Assembly: GCA_024235715.1 (NCBI GenBank)
Contig: JACKLW010000006.1
Span: 186,001-250,000, forward strand
Reading direction: 5' to 3'
Source: Accumulibacter sp.
GTDB lineage: Bacteria > Pseudomonadota > Gammaproteobacteria > Burkholderiales > Rhodocyclaceae
Length of the DNA stretch: 64,000 nucleotides
Within the stretch, counting starts at the first letter, position 1. The number at the start of each line of letters is the position of its first letter. Of the stretch, positions 17,993 through 27,009 are shown in pieces. The position numbers and the translations under genes were made by a program. A model generated the notes under the pieces. It had not been told where the DNA came from and made no database searches. It saw only the letters and a list, made by a program, of their open reading frames with translations.

Positions 17993-18487
17993 ATGAGCGA
18001 ACAAGAGACCCCGAACCCCGTTTTTGCTATCGAGAAGATCTACGTCAAGGACCTCTCGGTCGAAGTGCCGAACGCACCGCAGATCTTTCTCGACCGCGAG
18101 ACGCCGAACATCAATATCCAGCTGCAGACCAAGGCACAGGGTATTGGCGAGGGACTGTTCGAGGTGGCCCTGACGGCCACGGTAACGTCAAAGATCGGGG
18201 AAAAGACCGTCTTCCTCGTCGAAGTCGGTCAGGCCGGCATCTTCCGCGTGCAGAACGTGCCGAGCGAGAACATGGATCCCTTGCTGTCGATCGCCTGTCC
18301 GAACATTCTCTATCCCTACGCACGTGAAGTCGTCTCCGATGCCGTGACCCGCGCCGGCTTCGCGCCGGTGATGCTGCAGCCGGTCAATTTCGAAGCGCTC
18401 TACATGCAGCGCCTGCAACAGCAGGAGGAGGCTGCGGCCAAGGAGGCGGCGACGACGGAGGCTTCCGGCGATAACACCATCCAGTAG
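17993..18487 (+). CDS. secB: Protein-export chaperone SecB
   Basis: SecB binds unfolded preproteins as a tetramer and hands them to SecA. The 164 residues contain all the family landmarks: FAIEKIYVKDLSVEVPNAP, FLVEVGQAGIF, ACPNILYPYAREVVSDA and GFAPVMLQPVNFEALY. The C-terminal tail is longer and more alanine/glutamate-rich than in E. coli. It lies 52 bases after grxC and is probably in the same transcript. Confidence 0.98.
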   Translation: MSEQETPNPVFAIEKIYVKDLSVEVPNAPQIFLDRETPNINIQLQTKAQGIGEGLFEVALTATVTSKIGEKTVFLVEVGQAGIFRVQNVPSENMDPLLSIACPNILYPYAREVVSDAVTRAGFAPVMLQPVNFEALYMQRLQQQEEAAAKEAATTEASGDNTIQ

Positions 18488-18515
18488 CAGCAGGCCAGGT
18501 CGGCAGGCGAGCTGC

Positions 18516-18950
18516 ATGAGGCGGCTGCTGACTTTGCTGCTTGCGGCAGGCCTTTGCGCGCCGTCGCTGGCGGTCGAGTTCCGTACCGTCGACGCGGCGA
18601 CGCTGCTCTACGACGCACCTTCGCAGCGAGGCAAGAGGCTTTTCGTCATCAAGCGAGGTACGCCGGTCGAGTTGGTCGTTCATCTCGAAGGCTGGGCAAA
18701 GGTGCGCGATTCCGAAGGCGGCATGGCCTGGATCGAGACCAGGTATCTCGACAAGCGGCATACCGTGGTTGTTACCGCGTCGCGTGCCCAGATTCGGGAA
18801 AGGGCAGACGAAGCTGCGCCGGTGGTCTTCGAGGCCGAGCAGAACGTGGCGCTCGACTATCTCGAAATGGCACCCGGTGGCTGGGTAAGAGTGCGTCACG
18901 CGGACGGGCAATCGGGCTACGTGCGTGCCGACCAGGTCTGGGGCGTCTGA
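18516..18950 (+). CDS. Exported bacterial SH3-domain protein
   Basis: This 144-residue protein has a signal peptide ([19 protein letters not shown]) and two SH3b-type repeats. The first is around residues 25-80 ([45 protein letters not shown]). The second is around 85-140 ([43 protein letters not shown]). Such periplasmic domains often bind cell-wall or protein partners. The specific role is unknown. It lies between secB and gpsA, five bases before the gpsA start, and is a regular member of this operon type in related bacteria. Confidence 0.88.
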   Translation: MRRLLTLLLAAGLCAPSLAVEFRTVDAATLLYDAPSQRGKRLFVIKRGTPVELVVHLEGWAKVRDSEGGMAWIETRYLDKRHTVVVTASRAQIRERADEAAPVVFEAEQNVALDYLEMAPGGWVRVRHADGQSGYVRADQVWGV

Positions 18951-18955
18951 GAGTC

Positions 18956-19945
18956 ATGAAACTGACCGTCGTTGGTGCCGGCGCGTGGGGCAGCGCGCTG
19001 GCAGGTGCCTTCTGCGACCGGCACAGCGTCACGCTGTGGGCGCGCGAGCCGGAAATTCGTCGCGCCTTGCGCGACCGCCGCGAGAACCCGCGCTTTCTTC
19101 CCGGCCAGCGCTTGCCCGAGACCCTGCATGTCGGCGACGATTTCGAGACCGCCGTGGCCGGCGCCGAGCTGTTGCTGATTGCCACCCCGATCGCCGGCCT
19201 GCGGCCGACTCTTCGCCGCCTGCGTGATGCCCATGTGCTGCGCCCGCTGCTCTGGGCGTGCAAGGGGCTGGAGGCCGAAACAGCCAAACTGCCGCACCAG
19301 ATTGTCGCCGAAGAGCTCGGCGCGCAGCTCCCCTGTGGCGCCCTGTCGGGACCGAGCTTCGCCGAAGAGGTGGCGCGCGGTCTGCCAACGGCGGTCACGC
19401 TGGCCGCCAACGATACCGCTTTCGGGCAGCGAACGGCGTGCGCCCTGCACAGTCCGCGCTTTCGCATCTATGCCAACGAAGACCTGCCCGGTGTCGAGGT
19501 CGGCGGCGCGGTGAAGAACATCATGGCCATTGCCACTGGCGTCTGCGACGGCCTTGGCCTTGGTCTCAATGCCCGGGCGGCCCTGATCACGCGCGGCCTG
19601 GCCGAGATAGCGCGTTTTGGCGTGGCCCTCGGAGGCCAGACGCAGACCTTCATGGGCCTTGCCGGGATGGGAGACCTGATACTCACCTGTACTGGCGACC
19701 TCTCGCGCAATCGGCGTGTCGGTCTGGAACTCGCCGCCGGCAAGACGCTGTCGCAGATCCTCCTCGACCTCGGTCATGTCGCCGAGGGTGTCAGCACGAC
19801 GCGTGAGGTGGCTCGTCTGGCGAGCCAGCTGGCGATCGAGATGCCGATCACCCAGGCCGTCGACGCCATCCTCTACCGTGACGAACCCGCGTTGTCGGCG
19901 GTCGACAAACTGCTGAACCGGGATCCGAAGAGCGAGGAAAGCTAG
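18956..19945 (+). CDS. gpsA: NAD(P)H-dependent glycerol-3-phosphate dehydrogenase
   Basis: GpsA reduces dihydroxyacetone phosphate to sn-glycerol 3-phosphate for phospholipid synthesis. The 329 residues include the Rossmann motif [10 protein letters not shown] and [20 protein letters not shown]. They also include the catalytic lysine region [22 protein letters not shown] and the substrate motif [21 protein letters not shown]. The ATG at 18956 is five bases from the upstream stop. Probable last gene of the operon; no T-rich terminator hairpin is obvious after it. Confidence 0.98.
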   Translation: MKLTVVGAGAWGSALAGAFCDRHSVTLWAREPEIRRALRDRRENPRFLPGQRLPETLHVGDDFETAVAGAELLLIATPIAGLRPTLRRLRDAHVLRPLLWACKGLEAETAKLPHQIVAEELGAQLPCGALSGPSFAEEVARGLPTAVTLAANDTAFGQRTACALHSPRFRIYANEDLPGVEVGGAVKNIMAIATGVCDGLGLGLNARAALITRGLAEIARFGVALGGQTQTFMGLAGMGDLILTCTGDLSRNRRVGLELAAGKTLSQILLDLGHVAEGVSTTREVARLASQLAIEMPITQAVDAILYRDEPALSAVDKLLNRDPKSEES

Positions 19946-20364
19946 CCGTCGGTGATCGCCACCGCGGTCGGACCGCGCGCAATGATTCCTCTCCCGCAGC
20001 GAACTTTTCCGTACAATGCGCGTCCGATTGCCGTTGTTCATCGGGCCGCAATCGTCTGCTGGGTGCAGTCGCCGGTCCGCTGTACTGTCGCATTTCCGCA
20101 CAACGCCATGTTGTGCTGGCTCGCTGCCACACATTCGCAACCTGTAGCGCCCATGATTCGATCGCCGTCCAGCGTCTGTTCGCTGCGCTCATCATGAGGC
20201 TCCCGCTGATCCCCAGAACGCCGCACAGATCGCCCGCTCGCCAGGATGGCGAAGCGCGCTGGCGGTGGATCACCCCGACAAACACGCAGTAAGGCTGATG
20301 GTTTCCGGGCACGGAAATTGCTGAGCTTCTGATATGCCCGGCCATCAACGGAGGTAGGAAAAAG
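19946..20364. other. Intergenic region with a perfect inverted repeat (20098-20116)
   Basis: This 419-base gap lies between gpsA and the Old Yellow Enzyme gene. It holds GCACAAC-GCCAT-GTTGTGC, a perfect 7-base inverted repeat at 20098-20116, which could be a regulator site. TACAAT at 20012-20017 would serve as a -10. A strong ribosome site (GGAGGTAGG, about 20350) precedes the next gene. Short open frames here have no recognisable product. Confidence 0.4.
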
Positions 20365-21486
20365 ATGTCCAGAAAACTGTTTTCTCGTCATTCGCTCGGC
20401 GGCAAGCTGCTGCCGAACCGCGTCGTGATGGCGCCAATGAACCGCAATCGCGCGACCGACTGGCAACTCGCTCCGCGCGCGATGACCGCCAAGTACTATG
20501 CACAGCGCGCCTCGGCCGGCCTGATTGTCGCCGAAGGGACGCCCGTCTCGCCACAGGCCCGCGGCTGCGCCCGCACGCCAGGCATCTACAGCGGCCGGCA
20601 GGTGGCCGGCTGGCGAAAGGTCACCGCGGCGGTGCACGAGGGCGGCGGTCGCATCTATCTGCAGCTCTGGCACGTCGGGCGCGTCGGGCACTGCAGCCTG
20701 CGTGCCGACGGCTCGCCACCGGTCGGGCCGAGCACCAAGGCACTGCACAGTGACCGCGTGCCGATTCTCAACGGCAGCAGCGAGCCGGTGCTGGTGCCGT
20801 GCGACCCGCCGCGCGCGCTGGCCACCGACGAAGTCCGGCTGATCGTCGCCGATTTCGTTCGCGCCGCGCACAACGCCATCGCCGCCGGCTTCGACGGCGT
20901 CGAGATCCATGCCGCCAACGGCTATCTGTTCGACCAGTTTCGTTGTCCCTACCTGAACGACCGCGTCGACCAGTATGGTGGTACGACCAGCAATCGCTGG
21001 CGCTTCCTGCTGGAGACGGTGCAGGCCGTCGCCGAGGCCATTGGCGGCGCCCGCGTCGGCGTGCGCATCTCGCCGCTGGGTAGCGCGCACGAGATGCTGC
21101 CCGACCCTGATCCGCTGGTGACCTTCGGCTATCTCGCCACACGCCTGGGGCAGCTGAAGATCGGCCACCTGCACGTCTATGATCAGGAAGGCAGCTGGAT
21201 CCACGATCGGCAGGGAGAACTGCTGCCGCACCTGCGGGCCTGCTTCCCGGGGACGATGATCCTTTGCGGCGGTTTCGATCGTGAGCGCGCGGAATCCGCG
21301 CTGCGCGCCGGATGCGGCGATCTGATCGCCTTCGGCAAGCATTTCATCGCCAATCCCGATCTGGTTCAGCGTCTGCGCATCGGCGCACCGTTGGCAACGT
21401 GGAACTCGACAACCGTCTACAAGGGCGGGGCGAAGGGCTACATCGACTACCCGGCGCTCGATGCGGCTGCCATCACGGCGGCGTGA
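20365..21486 (+). CDS. NADH:flavin oxidoreductase, Old Yellow Enzyme family (NemA-like)
   Basis: This 373-residue FMN-dependent TIM-barrel ene-reductase is expected to reduce activated alkenes such as enals, enones or maleimides with NAD(P)H. Signatures are the N-terminal strand PNRVVMAPMNRNRA, QLWHVGRVGH, the substrate-binding HAANGYLFDQF and PYLNDRVDQYGGT. FMN-phosphate contacts are visible in CGGFDRERAESAL and FGKHFIANPDL. It resembles N-ethylmaleimide reductase more than YqjM-type enzymes. The physiological substrate is unknown. Strong GGAGG precedes ATG 20365. It ends 24 bases before a convergent gene. Confidence 0.92.
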   Translation: MSRKLFSRHSLGGKLLPNRVVMAPMNRNRATDWQLAPRAMTAKYYAQRASAGLIVAEGTPVSPQARGCARTPGIYSGRQVAGWRKVTAAVHEGGGRIYLQLWHVGRVGHCSLRADGSPPVGPSTKALHSDRVPILNGSSEPVLVPCDPPRALATDEVRLIVADFVRAAHNAIAAGFDGVEIHAANGYLFDQFRCPYLNDRVDQYGGTTSNRWRFLLETVQAVAEAIGGARVGVRISPLGSAHEMLPDPDPLVTFGYLATRLGQLKIGHLHVYDQEGSWIHDRQGELLPHLRACFPGTMILCGGFDRERAESALRAGCGDLIAFGKHFIANPDLVQRLRIGAPLATWNSTTVYKGGAKGYIDYPALDAAAITAA

Positions 21487-21510
21487 GTGCCGGCGCGCCA
21501 TGGCCTGCTC

Positions 21511-22992
21511 TCATTCTCCAATGATCAGCACGCCATGGCCGCGGCGATTGGAAAAATGAGCAAGTATCCGTCTATGCCGTTGCGTCAACCAGGCCTGTAG
21601 CTCGGGATCGTCAGCCTGGCCGTTGATGACCAGGTAACGGTACGGCTTCGACTGCTCGCCAAGCATCATCACTTCGCGCGTCGGCAGGTCGGTGGGAAAC
21701 CCTCGACCCGCGTAGTAGGCGATTCGCGAGTCCTCGTAGAAGATCGTGTCGGACCTCTGCGTGTGCTCCGCAAGCCAGGCGCTGGCTTCGAGGAAGTGCG
21801 TCTTCTTGGCACCAAAGCTGACGACGTTGTGCAGCATGACGGCCAGGGCCAGGATCACAAAGGCTTTCGAGAAGCGCGCAAAGCGTCGCACGAACAGGAC
21901 GCTCGCCATGGTCAGCAGCGGCACCGCAAGCCAGTGCAGGAAGCTGACATAGCGTGAGTTGACGAAGCGCTGTTGGACGAAGAAGATCAGAAGTACGCCG
22001 AAATAGAGCAGGCAGGTCCAGGCAAAGGGCCTGAGTTTGCGCCAGTAGTCGCCAACGGCAACCCAGTTCGTCGGGAAAAGCAGGGGCAGCGCGAATGGCC
22101 CGCTCAGGGTCAGGAACTTGACCAGAACGACGGTCGACAGGCCGGAAAATATGATCAGCCGGGCATCATCTCTGGAATATTTTTCCAGCGCCGATTCGGC
22201 CAGGGCATTGGCCATCAGATCGAAACGATCCCACAACAGGTGCGGATCGAGCAGGGAAACGTAGTAAAGCATGCGTTCGGGCGAAGATGCGCCGCCGAAG
22301 AGCAGCAAAGACCCGAACAGGACCATTGCGGCAAGAGGTACGGCGTTGAGTTGCAACAGCCGCAGCCAGCCCTGGCGGGTCGACAGTTCGCCGAGCAGGC
22401 AGAGCACGAGAGCCGCCGTCAGCATCACCGCTTCGAGGCGAAAGAGGGCTGCGCAGCCGATGACGGTCTGGATCAACGCCGCGCGCAGCCATCCGCCGGC
22501 CGCGAACCAGCGCTGTGCCAGCCAGAGCGCGAGGATCGAGAAGAACCAGAAGCCGAATTCTCTGAGGATGTCGCCACGAAACTGGTTGAACGCGGGTAGG
22601 GAGAGCACCACCAGACAGGCCCAGTAGCCACTGCCGGAAAGGAAACGCTGCGTGAGCAAGACCAGCAGGGCGCAGGTTCCGGCCATGAAGAACGCACACC
22701 AGAGGTAGGCCGCGAGTTCCAGCGAAACGCCGGACAGCCAATGGGTCCCGGCGAGCAACAGCGAGAACCAGGGCCAGGAAAAGATCTGGAACGCCACGCC
22801 GGGACCTTTTGCGAGAACCTGCTGCGCGATATCCAGGTAGAACGCGGCATCCTTGCCGACGGTCACTTCGCCGCCGATGGCGATCAGCGACAACAACAGG
22901 CTTGCCAGGAAGGCCAGCGCCGGCGGCGGTGTTCGCTCCACGAGTTTGCGCGCAACCGGCATCCAGCGCGACGTCGGAATTGGTCGTTTCAC
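21511..22992 (-). CDS. Polytopic membrane protein, probable GT-C/GT39-like glycosyltransferase
   Basis: This protein has 493 residues with about ten hydrophobic segments. A short acidic luminal loop follows the first helix (GGEVTVGKDAAFYLDIAQQVL), as in GT-C enzymes that use polyprenyl-phosphate sugars. A soluble C-terminal domain of about 90 residues follows the last helix (AWLAEHTQRSDTIFYEDSRIAYYAGRG). I cannot assign a substrate, and the GT-C call rests on topology and the acidic loop. It starts with GTG at 22990-22992, four bases after the stop of the GT2 gene, so the two form an operon, probably for envelope glycan. Confidence 0.65.
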   Translation of the reverse strand: MKRPIPTSRWMPVARKLVERTPPPALAFLASLLLSLIAIGGEVTVGKDAAFYLDIAQQVLAKGPGVAFQIFSWPWFSLLLAGTHWLSGVSLELAAYLWCAFFMAGTCALLVLLTQRFLSGSGYWACLVVLSLPAFNQFRGDILREFGFWFFSILALWLAQRWFAAGGWLRAALIQTVIGCAALFRLEAVMLTAALVLCLLGELSTRQGWLRLLQLNAVPLAAMVLFGSLLLFGGASSPERMLYYVSLLDPHLLWDRFDLMANALAESALEKYSRDDARLIIFSGLSTVVLVKFLTLSGPFALPLLFPTNWVAVGDYWRKLRPFAWTCLLYFGVLLIFFVQQRFVNSRYVSFLHWLAVPLLTMASVLFVRRFARFSKAFVILALAVMLHNVVSFGAKKTHFLEASAWLAEHTQRSDTIFYEDSRIAYYAGRGFPTDLPTREVMMLGEQSKPYRYLVINGQADDPELQAWLTQRHRRILAHFSNRRGHGVLIIGE

Positions 22993-22996
22993 GAGT

Positions 22997-23905
22997 TCAG
23001 CTTCCAGCCAGCAGGCGGATGGACTTGCGCAGGTAGGTCCAGCGCAGGGCCTGCAGGGGGCTCAAGCGCAAGGCGTGGCGATAGTAGCGCCTGGCGGTCG
23101 ACCGCTCGCCGGCCAGCAAGGCGCTTCGAAACAGAGAGAGGTAACGCTGCGCCGCGTAGCGCTGGCGCAGCGTCTGGCATTCGGCGGGCAGGCCGGCGAA
23201 CACTTCATGGACCATCATCGCTGCGCGTTGCTCTTCGTTCTGCCGGTCGTGCCGCAGGCTGTCCGCATGTTTGTGGATGCGCGCCAGTGGCGCATTGGTG
23301 ACCACCGCCGGGCCACTGACCAGGACGTGGGCGAAAACCGGGATGTCCTCGCCGCCGCGAAGATTCTCGGGGTAGGGGCGTTGCAGGAGCAGGTCGCGGC
23401 GAAAGAGCGAGCAGCAATGCGAGATCGAGATGCGTTTGGTGAGCAGATAGCGTCGGGTCAACTCCCTTGGCGAGGCGGCGTCAACCGGCGTCGGCAGACG
23501 CAAGCGCTCGCGACCGTCCGCATAGACCGAAATCTGCGCGCCGAGAATCATTGCCACTGCCGGGTTTGCTGCCAGCAGTGCGCGCAGTTTCTCCAGGGCG
23601 TCGGGCAGCAGTTCGTCATCCGCGTCGAGGAGCAGCGCATACGGGGCACGCGCCAGGCGAATGCCGTGGTTGCGGGCGGCGCTGGCGCCGGCATTGGCTT
23701 GACGGACGACCCGCAACTGCGGATAGCGCGCCGTGCATTCGTGCAGTACCTCGGCCGTATTGTCCGTCGAGCCGTCGTCGACGACGATCACCTCGACATC
23801 CGCTGCCGGCGGCGTCATCGCCGAATCCACCGCGCGGGTCACGAGATGCGCGTAGTTGTAGGTCGGAATGATGACGCTGATCAGCGCTGCGTCTGACTCA
23901 GCCAT
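22997..23905 (-). CDS. Family 2 glycosyltransferase
   Basis: This inverting GT-A transferase uses nucleotide sugars at the cytoplasmic membrane face. The 302 residues show the GT2 start SVIIPTYNYAHLV, VEVIVVDDGSTDNT, ANAGASAARNHGI and the metal DxD-type motif LLLDADDEL. A catalytic-region acidic motif RGGEDIPVF and a basic helical C-terminal region follow. Start: ATG at 23905, eleven residues before the conserved strand. An in-frame ATG at 23938 is equally possible. Acceptor unknown. Confidence 0.88.
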   Translation of the reverse strand: MAESDAALISVIIPTYNYAHLVTRAVDSAMTPPAADVEVIVVDDGSTDNTAEVLHECTARYPQLRVVRQANAGASAARNHGIRLARAPYALLLDADDELLPDALEKLRALLAANPAVAMILGAQISVYADGRERLRLPTPVDAASPRELTRRYLLTKRISISHCCSLFRRDLLLQRPYPENLRGGEDIPVFAHVLVSGPAVVTNAPLARIHKHADSLRHDRQNEEQRAAMMVHEVFAGLPAECQTLRQRYAAQRYLSLFRSALLAGERSTARRYYRHALRLSPLQALRWTYLRKSIRLLAGS

Positions 23906-24366
23906 GCCGGTCCGGATGCCGTTCGCCAGCTGTGGCATTGCCTTCGCCGCCCTTTCGTGTCGCCGACGCGATGTGCTTGCGCCGGGGCGCGCAGAATGAA
24001 GTGCTGGCAGGCAAAATCGACAACCTCGCGGTGAGGGGGGGCCCGAACGATTGCCGGGGCGACGAGAGGATATTTTCCTTGATCTGCAGGGCGATGCAAA
24101 GCCATCGCGCAATCGTGGAGGCTGTTTTTCGCGTCAGGAAGATCGTTTGCGCAGTCGCGGGGTATGCCAGGGACGTGCAAAAGCGGTACATTTCCCTCTT
24201 TTCCGGAGAGTGTGGGGATGCAGGCGAGGCGGCCACCAGGAGACCAGGCGGCGTTTGGCGATAGCGGCCGCTCGGCTGTGGTCGGCGCCGGGGAGTGCCT
24301 CGGCAGCATCGGCGGCGCCGGATCGCCGCAACGCGACGACCCTGCTCACGCGGCGCCGGCGGGCGC
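23906..24366. other. Intergenic region between divergent envelope genes
   Basis: This 461-base region lies between the GT2 gene (minus) and mig-14-like gene (plus) and should contain both promoters. It is locally less GC-rich around 24060-24210. Overlapping short frames on both strands translate to arginine-rich, unfamiliar peptides and are not called. I find no tRNA, terminator or convincing dyad. Confidence 0.4.
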
Positions 24367-25263
24367 ATGCTGAATCGGCTGCGCGTCTGGCGCGAACGCG
24401 GCTGGACGGAAATCGACGCAACAGCGTACGCCGCCGCCTGGCAGCGCTACGGCGGCAGCGTGTTCACCCATCCCGTGGTCGTCGAGCGGCTTGCCGCGCT
24501 GGCGGGAATTCCGGTTCGCTACCTCGCCTGTTTTTCCGGCGAGCAGTTGCTGGCGGCGATTCCCTGCTGGGGGCCTTATCTGGCGCTTTCCAAGGAAGTG
24601 CTCAAGAAACGTCGCCAGCGCGGCCTCTTCGATCTGGGCAACGCCGAGGTCATCCTGCCGATTGCCGCACAGGCCTGCGTGCCGGTGCGTCAGCGCATGC
24701 GCTATGTGTCCGAACTGAACGCCGGGCGCATCAGCGGTCTCCGAACGCAGCCCGAGGGACTGGCGCTGGCGCGCCCCCCCGAGGACTACACGAAGAAGTT
24801 TCGCTACAACCAGCGCCGCGAGCTGCGTCTGCTCGAAGAGGCTGGCGGGCAGGCGAGGCAGATGCTGGACTTCTCGCCGGGCGAGCAAGCCGCCATGTAT
24901 GCCGATCTATTCCGGCGCCGCTGGGGTTTCGCGGCCAGGGGTGCCGAGCATCTGGGCGAGGTATTCGCACTGCTGCGCGAGTTCATGACCGGCGCCATCC
25001 TGTTTCGCAAGGATCAGCCGATCGCCATCCAGATCCTCTACCGGGTCGAAGCGCCAGCGTGGATTTCCCTGGAGTACATCAACGGCGGCGTCGCCCCTGA
25101 AACCCGTGACTTCAGCCCTGGCAGCGTGCTCAGTTTCATCAACACGCAAAATGCCTGGGCAGAGGCCCGCGCGCTCGGCAAGCCCTTGCGCTATTCCTTC
25201 GGCCGCGCCGACCGCGAGTACAAGGATCGCTGGTGCCACCGCGTGCCGGCGTATCAGGTCTAG
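24367..25263 (+). CDS. mig-14: Mig-14 family protein (antimicrobial peptide resistance type)
   Basis: This 298-residue protein matches Mig-14 along its whole length. Matches include FTHPVVVERLAALAGIPVRY, CWGPYLALSKEVLKK, the stretch FDLGNAEVILPIA and KKFRYNQRRELRLLEEAGG. ISLEYINGGVAPETRDFSPG and YSFGRADREYKDRWC also match. The fold is GNAT-like. In Salmonella, Mig-14 is inner-membrane associated and needed for resistance to cationic antimicrobial peptides; the biochemical activity is unknown. ATG 24367 is chosen because homology begins there. The frame is open to 24295 without homology. The neighbours are glycosyltransferases and a PIG-L deacetylase, which suggests surface modification. Confidence 0.88.
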   Translation: MLNRLRVWRERGWTEIDATAYAAAWQRYGGSVFTHPVVVERLAALAGIPVRYLACFSGEQLLAAIPCWGPYLALSKEVLKKRRQRGLFDLGNAEVILPIAAQACVPVRQRMRYVSELNAGRISGLRTQPEGLALARPPEDYTKKFRYNQRRELRLLEEAGGQARQMLDFSPGEQAAMYADLFRRRWGFAARGAEHLGEVFALLREFMTGAILFRKDQPIAIQILYRVEAPAWISLEYINGGVAPETRDFSPGSVLSFINTQNAWAEARALGKPLRYSFGRADREYKDRWCHRVPAYQV

Positions 25264-25321
25264 CGTCCACCACTGCGCAGCGCATTGCCCGCCGCCCGGC
25301 GAGCGGGGTCACCGCCAGAGA

Positions 25322-26728
25322 ATGCCCATGAGCTCACGAAAACAGCTACTGCTGAAGCGTCATCGCCGACAGAAACGGTTCTTCCTGCTGGCGGCGCTGT
25401 CATTGCTTGCCGCCCTCGGGTTGTTCATCGCCTGGTGGCTGCTGCCGGTCTTGCTGGTGCTCGGCTGGCTGGCTCACGAAGCCTGGTTCGCCGATCACCT
25501 GTTCTATTCGGCTCAGGACGATTACCAATATCGTTTTCCGGCGGCGACCCCGCGGCAGCGCGTCTCGCTGAGCGGCGGACGCGTGCAGCTGAGCGAGCCG
25601 CTGGCGGCCGGCGAGACGCTTGTCCTCGAGCTGCATGTGCAGAGTACCGGCCTCGGCCACTGCTTCGACCCGCGGGTACTGCTCGGTGACGACCGGCAGG
25701 ATTTCGAGCGCGGAGTGCGCGGCCGTCGCTATCTGAACGCCTCCGGCCAGGCGGCGGCACTGGCCGGCGGGGATCTCTCGATCCGCGGGCGATTCTGCCG
25801 TCTGCCGGGCACTGCCACGCTCTACAGCATGGCAAATCCGGACTACGCGCGGCAGCGAATGATGCTCATTGCGCCGCACGCCGACGACGCCGAACTGGCG
25901 GCATTCGGCCTCTACCGCCGGGCCGCCGAGCTCAGCATCGTCACCTTGACGCAGGGCGAGATCGAAGCCGGTCGCTATCGTTGCCTGGGGCTCGATGCGG
26001 CGGCCGCGGCGCGTCTGAAGGGGCGTCTGCGCAGCTGGGACAGCATGGCCGTGCCGCTCTGGGGGGGGGTGCCACAGAGCCGCTGCGTGCAGCTGGGTTA
26101 CTACTGCCTGCAACTCCCGGCGATGCTCGCCGAGCCACGGCAGGCGTTTGCGTCGCGTGAATCCGGTGACGCCGACGTGCGCGACGCGCGGGCCCACAAT
26201 CCGTTCGCCCTGCCCGGCGATGACGATGGCAAGCCGTGCGGGGAAAACCTGCTCGCCGATCTGGTGGCGCTGCTCGAGCACTTTCGTCCGCAGGTCGTCG
26301 TTACGCCGCACCCCGAGCTCGATCCGCACGCCGACCACGTCGCCTGCACGCAGGCGCTCTTGCAGGCGGTACAGCAGTCGTTCTGGAAGCCTGAAACGGC
26401 TCTGCTCTACGCCAACCACCTGCACGACAACGATCGCTGGCCGATGGGGCCGGCCGGGCAGGGCATCGCCCTGCCGCCGGTGCTGGCGCCGCTGCCCGCC
26501 GACACCCTGTGGAGCCCCTGCCTGAGCCGAGCGGTGCAGCTCGACAAGGCCATGGCGCTGGCCATGCAGCACGACCTGCAGGGGAGGCTGCCGTTCAAGA
26601 AGCGCCTGCGACGCATCATCCAGCAAGCGCTCGCCGGCCGCCAGTGGCCGGCCAGCGGCGAAAACGAATTCTTCCGCAAGGCCGTTCGCCGTCATGAACT
26701 GTTCTGGGTGCGCAGGCTTGATCGGTGA
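25322..26728 (+). CDS. Membrane-anchored PIG-L/LmbE family deacetylase
   Basis: This protein has about 468 residues. Two N-terminal hydrophobic segments (residues ~20-55) are followed by a beta-rich region of about 120 residues with no family I know. A PIG-L deacetylase domain comes next. It has the zinc motif PHADDAELAAFG and the second metal histidine cluster HPELDPHADHVA. PIG-L enzymes remove N-acetyl groups from GlcNAc-containing glycolipids or small molecules. The aspartate in HADDAE is the usual general base. Starts at ATG 25322 and 25328 are equally likely. It lies 58 bases after mig-14 in the same direction. Confidence 0.85.
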   Translation: MPMSSRKQLLLKRHRRQKRFFLLAALSLLAALGLFIAWWLLPVLLVLGWLAHEAWFADHLFYSAQDDYQYRFPAATPRQRVSLSGGRVQLSEPLAAGETLVLELHVQSTGLGHCFDPRVLLGDDRQDFERGVRGRRYLNASGQAAALAGGDLSIRGRFCRLPGTATLYSMANPDYARQRMMLIAPHADDAELAAFGLYRRAAELSIVTLTQGEIEAGRYRCLGLDAAAAARLKGRLRSWDSMAVPLWGGVPQSRCVQLGYYCLQLPAMLAEPRQAFASRESGDADVRDARAHNPFALPGDDDGKPCGENLLADLVALLEHFRPQVVVTPHPELDPHADHVACTQALLQAVQQSFWKPETALLYANHLHDNDRWPMGPAGQGIALPPVLAPLPADTLWSPCLSRAVQLDKAMALAMQHDLQGRLPFKKRLRRIIQQALAGRQWPASGENEFFRKAVRRHELFWVRRLDR

Positions 26729-27009
26729 GCCGGAACGGGACACGCAGCAATCACGGCGGCGTCGCGGACCGCCTCTCTCCGGTCGCCGGCGAGGGGGCAA
26801 TGCCTGAACCCGATGTCGCCATATCCCCGTCAGCAGATTGCCGAGCCCGACGCTCTCGATGCACGGGAATTGTCGCCAGCAGATTGTCGCCAAGACTCGC
26901 CTGCTCAAGGCCGGGCCGCTATACTCGCCGACACGCGCAGAGCCGGAAACAGAGAACAAGAAAATGCGACAGCGCCCCGACTGACCACAGCCGCCAAGCA
27001 ACCGACGCC

